A stretch of DNA of 64,000 bases, from contig NC_077247.1 in NCBI RefSeq assembly GCF_947179165.1, forward strand, positions 41,832,935 to 41,896,934, written 5' to 3'. Within the stretch, counting starts at the first letter, position 1. Every line of letters starts with the position of its first letter. The position numbers were made by a program, and so were the translations under genes. Positions 23,911 to 34,721 of the stretch are shown piece by piece. This stretch comes from Solanum dulcamara. Taxonomy: Eukaryota; Streptophyta; Magnoliopsida; Solanales; Solanaceae. The notes below the pieces were generated by a model, which saw nothing but the letters and a program-made list of their open reading frames with translations, was not told the DNA's origin and searched no databases.

Positions 23911-24203
23911 CATGTGCACTTTGTGATGATGGGTATATATATATACAAGAGGAAATAGTCCATTGGGTTATATCTTTATTTTCTTAATTGCTTAGATTAC
24001 ATTAATGTAAGCGATTACAGTTCTCCCGGTGTGCTAGAAAATAGCAGACTCTATTCAAGCTCATCAAATCTTCAGCTGAGTACACCTATTAACTCAAATA
24101 AGAAAATCTACACCAACGCGATGCAAAACCAAGATCAAGACTCAAGTAACACTATTTTTAGCACAAGCTTAGTGTACCGGGTGCCCATATTTTTAGAATG
24201 CAA

Positions 24204-24304
24204 AAACAAATTCAAGAAACTTGATTTTCCAATGATTGCATTTATGAGAATGTTGCATCAACAAGAACATCAATTCTATCAAACCTGGAACTCACAACAT
24301 CAAT
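24204..24304 (-). pseudogene. duplicated 3' fragment of the neighbouring uroporphyrinogen-III synthase-like gene
   Basis: This 100-bp stretch closely resembles 24577-24678. Both contain cttgattttccaatgatt, then tttatgag, then gcatcaacaa, then gaact and acatcaat in the same order. The second stretch is the C-terminal coding end and stop region of the gene, so this is a degenerate partial tandem copy lying downstream of the gene. A third short copy (caaattcaagattcttgatt) lies near 24522. Confidence 0.65.
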
Positions 24305-24583
24305 TACTGTAAATTCCAAATTAGTAGTACAAAACTAAAGAGGTATCTAGAATTACAAAAACTGTAACTAGACAATTAAAGAAATTTTGGCCAAACAATT
24401 AAAGAGGGGTGCTAGGCTCTTCACAATTTCTTTGCTAGAAATAGCAAATTGTTAATCCTTTGAAAGAGGTGTGCTGGAACAATTCTAGCTCCATCAAACC
24501 TTCCATGATGAGCAAAAACCAAATTCAAGATTCTTGATTTTGGTAAGAAAGAATTCACACCAAAAAAGAGCAAAAAACCAAAA

Positions 24584-25519
24584 TCAAGATTCTTGATTTT
24601 CCAATGATTTCCATTTATGAGCTAGTGCATCAACAACACCATCAAAGCTACCAAAATTGGAACTTACCACATCAATGCCAACCCCCAAACTCTCAGCACC
24701 TGCAGCTGTAACAGGGCCATGAGCAGCCACCACCATTCTTGGACACCTCCTCCTCACCATTGACCAATCCAAATCAAATTCCTTCAAGCTCTTCAACAAA
24801 CCCTCCACTTCTCCAGTACTAGTAAACACAATTGCATCAAATCCACACTCCTCTTCACTCTTTCTCACCACATCCACCGCGCATTTCGCCCCAACCCATC
24901 GCGTCTCGTATGCATCTAATCTCACTGGAATCCACCCCCTTTTGGATAAATCCTCAAGGAATTTCGGCACAACAGGTGGTTCATCCAACCCAATCACTAA
25001 TGGAACTGGGCATAACACTTTTCTCCCTAGGCCTAATCCTAGCGCCTCAACTAGCCCAGATGGGGTTGCAATTGGAGGAACCAAAATTCGAATTCTTTCT
25101 GGGTTTTCACACATTTTTTGAATAAAATCTCGATCCAGGAGTTCAGCATCCTTACCCAAAGCTGCAATTGTAAGAATTTCTCCATTTGGGGTTAATGGGG
25201 GTGTGGGGTTAATGGATAAAGCTTGTGAAAAAGCTGTAATCCCAGTTCTTGAAGTGAATGCAAGAGCTGAAAATTCTTCAAGAAACGAATTGGGTTCATC
25301 AGTACCAGCTGGGTTGAGGTAGTGATGAATGGAAGAGATTGTTTGTTGGGTAGATTCAACAATGACTGTGGGACACCAAAGGGGTGTCCATCCCTTGAGG
25401 TGTATGAGCTCAGATAATCTTGATGCGTAGTTTTGAGGAGTGGTGAAAGCTATGATACAGTTTCTTCTATTGTTTTCAGGGCTTGGAATTGGAAAAGGAA
25501 ATAGCGGAGGATGCTGCAT
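24584..25519 (-). CDS. uroporphyrinogen-III synthase-like (HEM4 domain) protein
   Basis: Single-exon frame of 311 residues from an ATG at 25519 to a TGA at 24584. It shows the two-lobed HEM4 pattern: IIAFTTPQNYASRLSELI near the N-terminus, FSALAFTSRTGITAFSQAL near residue 85, VRLDAYETR near 205, DAIVFTSTGEVEGLLKSL near 230 and RMVVAAHGPVTAAGAESLG near 263. HEM4 enzymes close hydroxymethylbilane into uroporphyrinogen III in plastid tetrapyrrole synthesis. Here the N-terminus (MQHPPLFPFPIPSP) is short and not a clear transit peptide. Identity between HEM4 enzymes is low, so a HEM4-fold paralogue without the classical activity is possible. The lack of introns is unusual beside its neighbours. 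The C-terminal 100 bp is partly duplicated downstream. Fold assignment is good; catalytic role is inferred. Confidence 0.8.
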   Translation of the reverse strand: MQHPPLFPFPIPSPENNRRNCIIAFTTPQNYASRLSELIHLKGWTPLWCPTVIVESTQQTISSIHHYLNPAGTDEPNSFLEEFSALAFTSRTGITAFSQALSINPTPPLTPNGEILTIAALGKDAELLDRDFIQKMCENPERIRILVPPIATPSGLVEALGLGLGRKVLCPVPLVIGLDEPPVVPKFLEDLSKRGWIPVRLDAYETRWVGAKCAVDVVRKSEEECGFDAIVFTSTGEVEGLLKSLKEFDLDWSMVRRRCPRMVVAAHGPVTAAGAESLGVGIDVVSSNFGSFDGVVDALAHKWKSLENQES

Positions 25520-26141
25520 ATTTTTAGTACTATCATTGCCTTATCATCTTGGGGCTCTCAGTTTTATGTATCTATCTATCTTTATCGCCTAATGAATGGA
25601 GTAGTTCGCCGGGAGTTAACATTGAGATAAGTTTTTTTTTTTTCCCCTGGAAGGGACGCCAGCCACCGTGCAAGGGAGGAGTTTGTCGACTTGTGATGAC
25701 GGGGACTTAGTAACCCCGCAATGGGTGCCTACACCATACTAATCATTTTAACAGTAACTAAGGTAAGGATAAAATTGCGTATAAAAAATAATGTCTTGTA
25801 TTCATTGATTGGATGAAATATGTTTCGGACATAATTTTACCTATCAACTTTAGGCACATTAACATGATTCCTTTATTACCATTCCTAGTAAATAATCTCG
25901 TCAGCAGCCAATCAGGAAGTCCACAACAATCAGTTTTCAAGAATTGCTGTTATATCTTTCATTTCAAAATGCAAAAATTGCAGCTACAAGGATGATACGG
26001 AAAATATTACTACCCTATATCCTCAATTAAGGGATGAGAAGTCTACCCTCAAACTATCAAAATTTTGAAACGAAAAGTTGCAAGACCTTCAAAACAGATG
26101 CACCTTATGAATTCCCTTTAAATGCTTGGAAAACACCTACT
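25520..26141. other. intergenic region between two minus-strand genes
   Basis: It holds the upstream region of the HEM4-like gene and the 3' region of the acyltransferase. A segment at 25640-25735 (poly-T, then cagccaccgtgcaagggagg and ggtgcctacacc) is GC-richer than its surroundings and may be a SINE piece in minus orientation. No box A/B pair or target duplication was settled. Confidence 0.35.
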
Positions 26142-29100
26142 TTATTGCTCTGCCTTCACATAAGATTTACTAAAATTCCTTAAGTTTTCCAAGGTAGTTC
26201 GAATTTGATCAGATATAGTCATGTACAGACATTTTTGTGCTGCCTCATCCAATCCCCCAATGATGGTTCTTGGCCACCGTCCACTGGAAGATGATGAATC
26301 CCGAGATTCAGATAGAGCCATCTCTCGCAGTTCAGGAAGGTTGAATTCCATTGGCTCACCAACAACTATTTTTATCTCCTGGTTCCATAGAGGAACTGGA
26401 GGTCTTCTCCCAAAAGCATAGTTCTCAGGCATAACCTAAAAATTGGTCAAAACACAGAATGTATCAGAATCCCAAGGATCAAATTTGAATTATTCAAATA
26501 AAAGCTGGTTCAATCTCACAATCAATACTTAATTTGGATACGAAAATACACATCCCTGTTCATAGAAGTACGACAGATGAACATGTGCATATATAAGTAT
26601 ATGTGTATTTTATCTCCTCGAAATGGACTGAGCATAAAGAAGAGCAGGAGATTGTTAGCTGAAAGTAATTGACAGTCACGGCATTTTGGCCTTTCTTATT
26701 TTCTTTTCTAAGGATGGAGCGGAGGGAAAGGAGAAAGCAACTATGGTATTGGCAAGGCGTGTTACTTTATTAGTGAAGTTGACAAAAGGATCAATGGACT
26801 TTGTAACAACAATGAAGCAGTGCCATAAATGCAACAGAGTGATTTTAAAAAAACACTATTAGAACTGCATGACCTCTAATCCTCTACACTACCTTATTCT
26901 TACAATAAAATTAGTTCCACGAAGAAGCACATGAATTAAACAATCAGTGTGAAATATATAACAAGACAGGTACTATATAAATTACAGAATCACCATAATT
27001 CAAACATCCTAAGATGCCCTGCCTAATGTGAATAGTGTACTACTATGCAAAACCAACCAAAACAAAATGGATCCCTTTGTCCATTGCTATTTAGGCATTA
27101 GCCTGCATTGCTCATTTCAGTGTATGGACAGCTATTATGTCAGAACCTACCTTTTCAAAACCATGATGGATAATTGGCAAGACAATTGGAGTCACGGGGG
27201 CACGAGCAATGAGACTGGCAGTTCCCCATTTCAATCGTCTTATAGGAGCATCTTCTTGACAGACCTTCCCTTCTGGAAATGTATGCAACTGCACATTTGG
27301 AAGTTAGTCTTTAGACAAATGTGTCATTTCAATTTAATGGAAACTTAATAGGAACTTTTGATAACATTTTACAATATTCTCATGTATTTTGGATGAAATG
27401 GAGGCTACGTTAAGCAACACTGGATCATTTCAAATACAATTCTCAATTCCAGAATAACATAATATCAGATGCATATCCATTTTAGTGTAACAAAATAACC
27501 CCTAAAGAGTAACACAAAAGATCAATTGGACTAAGCGGAAATCTAGAAAATTTGGCACTAACGTCCATAACTAGATGGAAGAATTCAAGGCAAGGGGTAA
27601 AAGACGTATTACCCAGGCTCCGTCAGTCAAACGATCAAGAGCTTCATTCATATGTTCTTGATATATTCCGCCCCCTCTTGTTATTGGTATACATTTCCCT
27701 GCACATCTTCGTACAGTGAGAAGAAACCCACACCAACAATGACATTTTGTATTTAATTGAGTGATTCATGTAGGTCTGCAAATGAAACCCCAAATCCTCA
27801 AATCCCCTACTAATGCCTATCAAATTAAGAGTGTCTTCCATTTCACGCTTTAGCAAGGGAAATAAGAAAATATAAAATTGATTGTTATACATGTTAGTGG
27901 AGAATAAACCACAACGTCAAAGATCCAGATCTGAATAACTGATCAATAAGGAAGCATGTTGAACAGAAGCATAGGTGCAGATATGAATAATTGCTCAATA
28001 TGTAAGCTTGCTGTACAGAGGCATGGATGATCTGTATAACTGCTCAACGTGTAAAGCTTGATATCCATGTGAATGGCACAGAAACCACAGGCGCGCATGC
28101 AGATTTGAGTAAGTGCTAATATGGAAATTTCAAGCTAAATCTCAGTCCTATTCCACGAAGATATCATCTTGAGTTTTGAGACACTACTTCAGTTTATATA
28201 TAACATAGCTAGTTACACATTTTTATTACGATTATACAGCTGATTCCAAAGACATTTATTGCATCATTCCTACACCCAGAAGCTCCTTTTCTACTAAACC
28301 TTTTTTTAGCAAATGATCTCCAGATATTCTTAAAGTTCTTGATAGAATATCTATGCAAAAACATGCTCCGTCCTTCCTAAGGGAACCTAATATTCTGCTA
28401 CGAAAATGCATGTCCATTGACAAAGCATAACTTGCATTTTTCTTTTCACTTTTGAACCCTTCTATGCTATGGAGTTCGTTTTTTAGGGAATGGTAAGGTT
28501 GTATGGATGACGCACATGGATAATGCCAAAAATTACATATAGATCAGTTCCTTTACAATTACTGTAGGAAGCTGAGAAAACCTATCGTCCTACTAACGGT
28601 ATTTGACATCTTCTAGGGAAATGCATCAGCTTCGAAAATTCATGTCCACTTTCAAACATCTTTGGTTCCTCTCATTCCAAATCACCCACCACACACACAC
28701 AAGAATGGTTTACCATATCTTCTGCTACGATATGAAGTTTGTAAGTAATAAAAGCACCAAAAAGATGGGGCATGAAAATACAAGAACAGAAGTGTACCAG
28801 ACCAACAGATTACACACCGATCCGGAAAAAGTATGACAATACTGTATTTTTAAAGCATATGTCTTCAGCTGCCAGTACCCATCGAGCCAGCTTTGCATCA
28901 CAAATTGGAAAACCTTTGAATGCCCACATAACTGGGTCATCCAACCTGTAGTTAGACACACGTTAGGAAATAAGAGACGGTGACTACAACGATCAAAGTA
29001 TTCCAGAAAATCACTCTATCGATGATTAAATCAACAATCAACTATGCTTCAATCCCAAAATGGAGTTGATTATATGAATCCTCTATATGCATTCCGCTAT

Positions 29101-29604
29101 ATCAGGCCACATTTCATACCAAATATCAGCAAAGATTGAAAATAAAAAGATAAAGTTTTTGTGATCTCTGCAGCATCTGACACCTAAATGGCTAAAAGCA
29201 TAAACTCAATAATGAGTATTTTACCCACAATCAATAACCCAATAAAAAATTTCTCCACAATTTCTACGGTCTCAACTAAAACATACATCAGAAAAACAAG
29301 TGTTTTCTATCACAGATAGCTTCTAATGAAGAGACAAAGTGACATACGTGGACATATGATTGCTGACGGTGAGGAGAGGAACGCCGGCAGGTCGGGATCG
29401 AACTAGGTGGATGAGGGTGTCGCCGTTGTGCACGGTGGTGGTGTTCAGTAGATTTGCCACCGCCTTAGCGAAGGTACCTACCGCCGTGATCACCAATTTC
29501 CGCGGTAGACCACCCACGTGATTTGCTCTCGCCGCCCATTCCATCGTCCGGCCACCAATTTCCCCAAAAAAATAATCCCGACTGACGTTAAATCCCGGCG
29601 GCAT
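26142..29604 (-). CDS. tafazzin / N-acylphosphatidylethanolamine synthase-type acyltransferase
   Basis: Five coding exons: 29604-29348, 28945-28818, 27698-27613, 27288-27151, 26435-26142. They total 903 nt, 300 residues, with all junctions in phase. The PlsC acyltransferase signature NHMST-LDD (H83-x4-D88) is completed across the exon 1-2 junction. It is followed by KCIPITRGGGIYQE and by HTFPEGKV, the second conserved block. Plant members (Arabidopsis At1g78690 type) acylate phosphatidylethanolamine or lysophospholipids, and animal tafazzin remodels cardiolipin; membrane association is expected. The start MPPGFNVSRD is the first ATG, and its first six codons recur at 47319-47336 inside a duplicated segment. 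Head-to-head upstream lies a truncated copy of the lectin-kinase exon 1. No damage seen. Exact acyl acceptor is not determinable from sequence. Confidence 0.92.
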
Positions 29605-29840
29605 AAACTCCTTTCATTTCATTGGGCACCAAGTTATTACTGATTAAGTTCGAGAAATAGACACAATTGATCCCTTATATTTGAGGATTGGTGCAAATTA
29701 GTCCATGTATTGAACAATTTTGATAGATATGTAGTCTCATATGATAAATCTTCACAATTTATTTGTGAAAATAACTTCTTCTTCATTTATTTAGTTTTTA
29801 GTTTTTCGATTTGACGTGATATCTGTATTAGATTTCGATT

Positions 29841-30671
29841 AGTTTCAATTAGTGCGGACAAAGTGAGTTTATATTTCGGTAACCTGTTCAATTCGTCTAT
29901 ATTTTAATGGGTTGAATGAGTGATTTTTTAGATGGGTAAAAGGTGAATTTAAATCCATATTTAACCCTACAAATATGAGTATTCATGGGTAAAATATGAA
30001 TAAACTATGGACTAGATAAATGAGTTAAGTTTACAATTTTTATTGACTCAAAATTCATGATATTACCAAAAATGTTGTAATTTCCCTTCCTTTTTATGTT
30101 AATAATTAATACTAATTATTATCCTCTATAATTTTTTAAAAAAATATTTTTTTAAGAAATAAATAAAAAATAAAAAAGTGAAGTCTTTGGCCCTCGGACG
30201 TGGGCTCTTGGTTCGAAATTCAGTTCTGGATCGAGAGGGATTAGGTCTCAAATCAAGTATCGAGATCGAGTTTCGGATCCGTCATTGAGGTCGGTCCCTC
30301 ATCGGAAGTCGGGGGTTGGGTCCCGATTTGAAAGTTGAGTCCTGGGTCTGGTTCGGAGTCGAATCCTGATTAAGAAGTCGGGTCTCACATCGGGTGTCAG
30401 ATTCAATTTTAGGCTACAATAAAATTAAATAAAATATTTTCAATATTTTTCATCCAAAAAAGACTATAATATTTTCTCCATATTGAATTATAAAGTAGAT
30501 TATTATTTATTCATGAAAATATGGGTAAACTAGTATTTTACTCAACCCATTTGTTACCCAACTCATTCTTACCTATATAAAATATGGGTGGATTGAATTA
30601 TTACCCATTTTATGTTGACCCATTTTCAATCCGTACAAATTTGACTCAACCCATCCATTTACAACCACTAG
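29841..30671. mobile_element. hAT-like non-autonomous element (copy in direct repeat 1)
   Basis: Left end TTAGTGCGGACAAAGTGAG and right end, on the other strand, CTAGTGGTTGTAAATGGATG; the cleaner copy at 50754-51589 gives TAGTGGTGGCAAA at one end and TAGTGGTAGCAAA at the other. Flanks are tttcaat on the left and gtttggat on the right. A degenerate gggtc-rich array occupies 30180-30410. It predates the duplication because both repeat copies carry it. Confidence 0.6.
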
Positions 30672-31428
30672 TTTGGATACACGCAGTGCAGAGTTTATTC
30701 TTCAAACAATGCTGCCGAAATAAGAACTAAATAGCCTTAATCAGATAAAGCTATTTGGTCCCTAACCCCAGCCGAAAGATCAGCCTCAGAAAGAAAGTTC
30801 TAATACCTTAGATAGCACTTATTAAGATAATATTTTCTTCTCATTTTTATCTTTATTTATTATTTAAGAATTATATTTTATTCCTTAGCCTATCTTTTCA
30901 TAATAGCTCTATCTCGTATCTTACTATTTTTTGTGGATTTATCATTCAAATTATGAACGTTTGACATTATATAAAGATGACCACTAAAACAATGCAATAC
31001 AATACATTATGAAATAATACGAATTTAAATCATTATATTTGATTAAGAATGAAAGAATCTCAATCTTTCAGCCACAATTCATGTTATCTTGAAAATAACT
31101 TAATGCATGTTCAAACTATCACCATATTTTTAACTATATTTTTTTAAAATAAAGAAAGTGTTATTACTCTTGAACTATTTTAAAATAAAATAAATACATA
31201 CTTAAAATCTAATCGAACTTGTTGGAGGAAAATATTTTCTCTCTTGGATTTGACGGAAGTCATTAAAAATGGTGGGGATAACTTAACTACTCTGTCTGTA
31301 CAACACTTCTTCTTCAAATCAAACTCACCATTCAAGACTCCAAAAACCCTACGCACCCCATATCCACAATGCCCAACCCCACATTTAAAATCATTCTAGG
31401 TTTTGCTATACAGTGAGAACAAGTGATG

Positions 31429-31500
31429 ATGGCTGTTAACTCTCTGTTCCCTTTGCTTATACTTTGTTGTTTTCTGTTTCACCTATGTGCTTCCACTTTT
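31429..31500 (+). pseudogene. orphan copy of lectin-kinase exon 1 (signal peptide)
   Basis: ATG at 31429 followed by 24 codons beginning MAVNSLFPLLILCC and ending CASTF, directly followed by a GTAAGT donor. It differs from the intact lectin-kinase exon at 52341 by one residue (V for I at position 3). The leader and intron 1 sequence are also shared. The rest of the gene is missing: sequence homology stops at 31596 and an STA1 pseudogene follows. The donor looks intact, so spliced chimeric transcripts are conceivable but unproven. Confidence 0.85.
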
Positions 31501-31661
31501 GTAAGTAAAGAAAAACACATACTTTTTATTTAGAGAAAGGGTGTCTGAATATGTTATCAGAATTCATGTAGTGTGTGAATTTGGAGAAAGTTCTGAACAA
31601 CACTTCCTTCTTCAAACTCCGACGCTCTAAATTCAACTCACCATTCAAAACTCCAAAAACC

Positions 31662-34600
31662 ATGGTGTTCATCAATCTTCCGAATCACAAAACTCTAACC
31701 CTTGAAATTAATCCTTCTGTAACTTTTCTTCAAACCCTAACCCTAGAAATCTATCAAAAGTTCCATATCACAATCACTCAACAATGACTTTATTCATCCT
31801 GCCGGCGTCTCCTGGATTTTGAAGCACTCTTATCCGATCTAGGGATTTCCCCTAATTCGACTTTAACTCTGCACATTCCTCTTCTCGGAGGTATGCAAGC
31901 TCCCGGGGCACCGAAAGCCCGACTCGAATTCCTTCACACTAGACCGCCCCCGAATTATGTTGTTGGGTTAGGTCGTGGTGCCATGGGTTTCACGACCCGT
32001 TCTGATATTGGACTGGCCCGTACTGCCCCTGACCTTCCTGATCGTTCAGCAGTTGGCGGTGCACCGACAGCTGGAGTTGGACGTGGACGTGGAAAGGGTG
32101 CATGAGAGAAAGATGAAGAGGATGATGCTGAGGAAAAGGGGTATGATGAGAACCAGAAATTCAATGAATTTGAAGGTAATGATGTGGGGTTGTTTGCATC
32201 TGCTGAGTATAATGAAGATGATAAAGAAGCTGATGATATTTGGGAATCTATTGATCAGATGATGGATTCTAGGAGGAAAGACAAGAGAGAAGCCAGGTTA
32301 AAGCAAGAAATTGAAAAGTATCGAGCTTCGAATCCGAAAATTACAAAACAGTTTGCTGATTTAAAAAGGAAATTGTATACATTGTCAAGTCATGAGTGGG
32401 ACAATATACCTGCAATAGGGGATTATTCCTTGCGAAACAAGAAGAAGAGGTTTGAGAGTTTTGTGCCTGTTCCTGATACCCTTTTGGAGAAGGCCAGGCA
32501 TGAGAAAGAACATGTAACTGCATTGGATCCGAGGAGCAGGATAGTTGGTGGCATGGAGACACCCTCTTCACAGACGCCAGTTGCAGATTTGACTGAGGTG
32601 GGTGAAGGGAGAGGAACTGTGTTGTCAGTGAGGTTGGATAGGATTTTGGACTCTGTTACTGGGAAAACTGTTGTGGATCCTAAGGGGTACTTGACTGATT
32701 TGAAGAGTATGAAGATTACTAGCGATGCTGAGATTTCTGATATTAAGAAGGCTTGATTGTTGCTTAAGTCGGTTACTCAGACGAATCCAAAACATCCTCC
32801 TAGTTGGATAGCAGCTGCTAGACTGGAGGAGGTTGCAGGGAAGATGCAGGTAGCAAGACAATTGATAAAGAAAGGTTGTGAGGAGTGTCCTAAGAATGAG
32901 GATGTCTGGTTGGAGGCGTGCCGTTTGGCGAGCCCCCTTGAGGCTAAGGCAGTGATTGCTCAAGGTGTTAAAGCAAATCCTAATTCAGTCAAGTTGTGGA
33001 TGCAGGCTTCAAAGTTGGAGGATGATACGACAAATAAGAGTCGTGTGTTGAGGAAAGGTCTAGAACATATCCCTAATTCAGTGAGGTTGTGGAAAGCTGT
33101 TGTGGAGTTGGCCAATGAAGAAGATGCTAGACTTTTGCTTTAGAGGGCTGTGGAATGCTGTCCATTGCATGTGGAGCTGTGGCTTGCTCTTGCTAAGTTG
33201 GAAACTTATGAAAATGCTAAGAAGGTACTTAACAAGGCTAGAGAAAAGCTTCCTAAAGAGCCTGCCATCTGGATGACTGCAGCTAGGCTTGAAGAAGCCG
33301 ATGGGAATACTGCTTCAGTTGGGAAAATTATTGAAAGGGCAATCAGGACTTTGCAGAGAGAAGGTTTAGAGATTGACAGGGAGGCTTGGATGAAGGAGGC
33401 TGAAGGATGTGAAAGAGCCGGTTCTCTTGGGACTTGCCAAGCCATAATAAATAACACTGTTGGGGTTGGTGTTGAGGAAGAAGATAGGAAGAGGACCTGG
33501 GTTGCTGATGCTGAGGAGTGTAAGAAAAGGGGTTCTATTGAAACAGCAAAATACATTTATGCACATGCTCTTACTGTATTTAAAACTAAGAAAAACATCT
33601 GGCTTAAAGCTGCTCAGCTCGAGAAAAGTCATGGCACCAGGGAATCGCTTGATACACTGCTTCGAAAAGCAGTTACCTATATTCCAAAGGCTGAGGTTCT
33701 ATGGTTGATGGGTGCCAAGGAGAAGTGGCTTGCTGGTGATGTTCCTGCAGCTCGAGCAATTCTGGAAGAAGCATTTGCTGCAATTCCTGACTTTGAGGAG
33801 ATATGGCTTGCTGCTTTCAAGCTAGAGTTTGAGAACCTTGAGACAGAGAGGGCAAGGAAACTTCTTGCTAAGGCACGTGAAAGGGGAGGCTTGGAACGGG
33901 TCTGGATGAAGTCTGTCATTGTGGAGAGAGAGCTTGGAAATATGGATCAGGAGAAGAGATTACTGGATGAAGCATTGAGGCGCTTCCCCTCATTTTTCAA
34001 ACTTTGGTTGATGTTGGGACAGTTGGAAGAAAGACTTGGTAATTCTAACAAGGCAAATGATGCATTTGAATCTGGCATTAAGAATTGCCCCAATTGTATA
34101 CCCCTTTGGCTATCCCTTGCTTCTCTAGAGGAGAAGATGAATGGGCTAAGCAAAGCTCGAGCAGTTCTTACCATGGCCAGGAAGAGGAATCCTCAAAATC
34201 CTGAGCTATGGCTTACAGCTGTGCGGGCTGAAGCTAGACATGGCTATAAAAGGGAAGCTGATGTTCTGATGGCTAAAGCATTGCAGGAGTGCCCCAACAG
34301 TGGCATTCTATGGGTTGCTTTAATTGAGATGGCTCCTCGGCCTCAACGAAAAACCAAGAGCTCTGACGCTTTAAAGAAGTGTGATCATGATCCTCATGTT
34401 ATTGTTGCTGTGGCTAAGCTGTTTTGGCAGGAGAGGAAAGTAGACAAAGCAAGAAATTGGTTCAATAGGGCAGTGACCCTTGCACCAAATATTGGTGATT
34501 TCTGGGCATTGCATTTCAAATTTGAACAGCAGCATGGAGCAGAAGAGCAGAGGAGCGATGCGCTGAAGAGGTGTGTTGCTGCAGAGCCAAAGCATGGTGA

Positions 34601-34721
34601 AAAATGGCAAGCTACTGCAAAGGCCGTAGAAAACTCTCATGAACCAACTGAAAGCATATTGAAGAAGGTGGTAGCCACACTAAAGAAGGAGGAGACTCTA
34701 GCTGAAAATAACCACAACTAA
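31662..34721 (+). pseudogene. STA1/PRP6 pre-mRNA splicing factor pseudogene, full length with four in-frame stops
   Basis: One continuous frame of 1,020 codons reads as the plant homologue of Prp6, a U4/U6-U5 tri-snRNP bridging protein (Arabidopsis STABILIZED1). Order: N-terminal ubiquitin-like MVFINLPNHKTLTL; the PRP1 N-terminal region (YVVGLGRGAMGFTTRSDIG, DENQKFNEFEGNDVGLF); then HAT/TPR repeats ([29 protein letters not shown] and many [14 protein letters not shown] units) to the C-terminus near [15 protein letters not shown]. Stops interrupt at 31785 (TGA), 32103 (TGA), 32754 (TGA, at a family Arg) and 33141 (TAG, at a probable Gln), with no frameshift. C-to-T change explains at least three. 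No introns are present; whether it is a processed copy depends on the parent gene. I describe it as a non-functional copy; the last 523 codons are open. Confidence 0.9.

Larger units (their letters stand above)
29587..31596. repeat. 2.0-kb direct repeat, copy 1 (acyltransferase start to lectin-kinase intron 1)
   Basis: This segment matches 47319-47469 plus 50643-52509. It starts inside codon 6 of the acyltransferase (gttaaatcccggcggcat), crosses the divergent upstream region with a hAT-like element, and ends in intron 1 of the lectin-kinase exon copy at ttggagaaagttctga. After removing the solo LTR in copy 2 the lengths agree to within about 10 bp. Small differences (for example a 5-bp ttcat indel near 29615) mark divergence since duplication. 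Confidence 0.9.

Noticed and set aside
23563..23987. Overlapping frames of 64-122 codons on both strands
   Set aside because: They span a SINE and flanking intergenic DNA and have no recognisable domain.
33206..34640. Several 75-116 codon minus-strand frames
   Set aside because: They are shadows of the STA1 pseudogene on the opposite strand.
31662..34721. STA1 copy as a functional gene with stop-codon readthrough
   Set aside because: Four separate stops, without any readthrough context or intron that could remove them, make this implausible.
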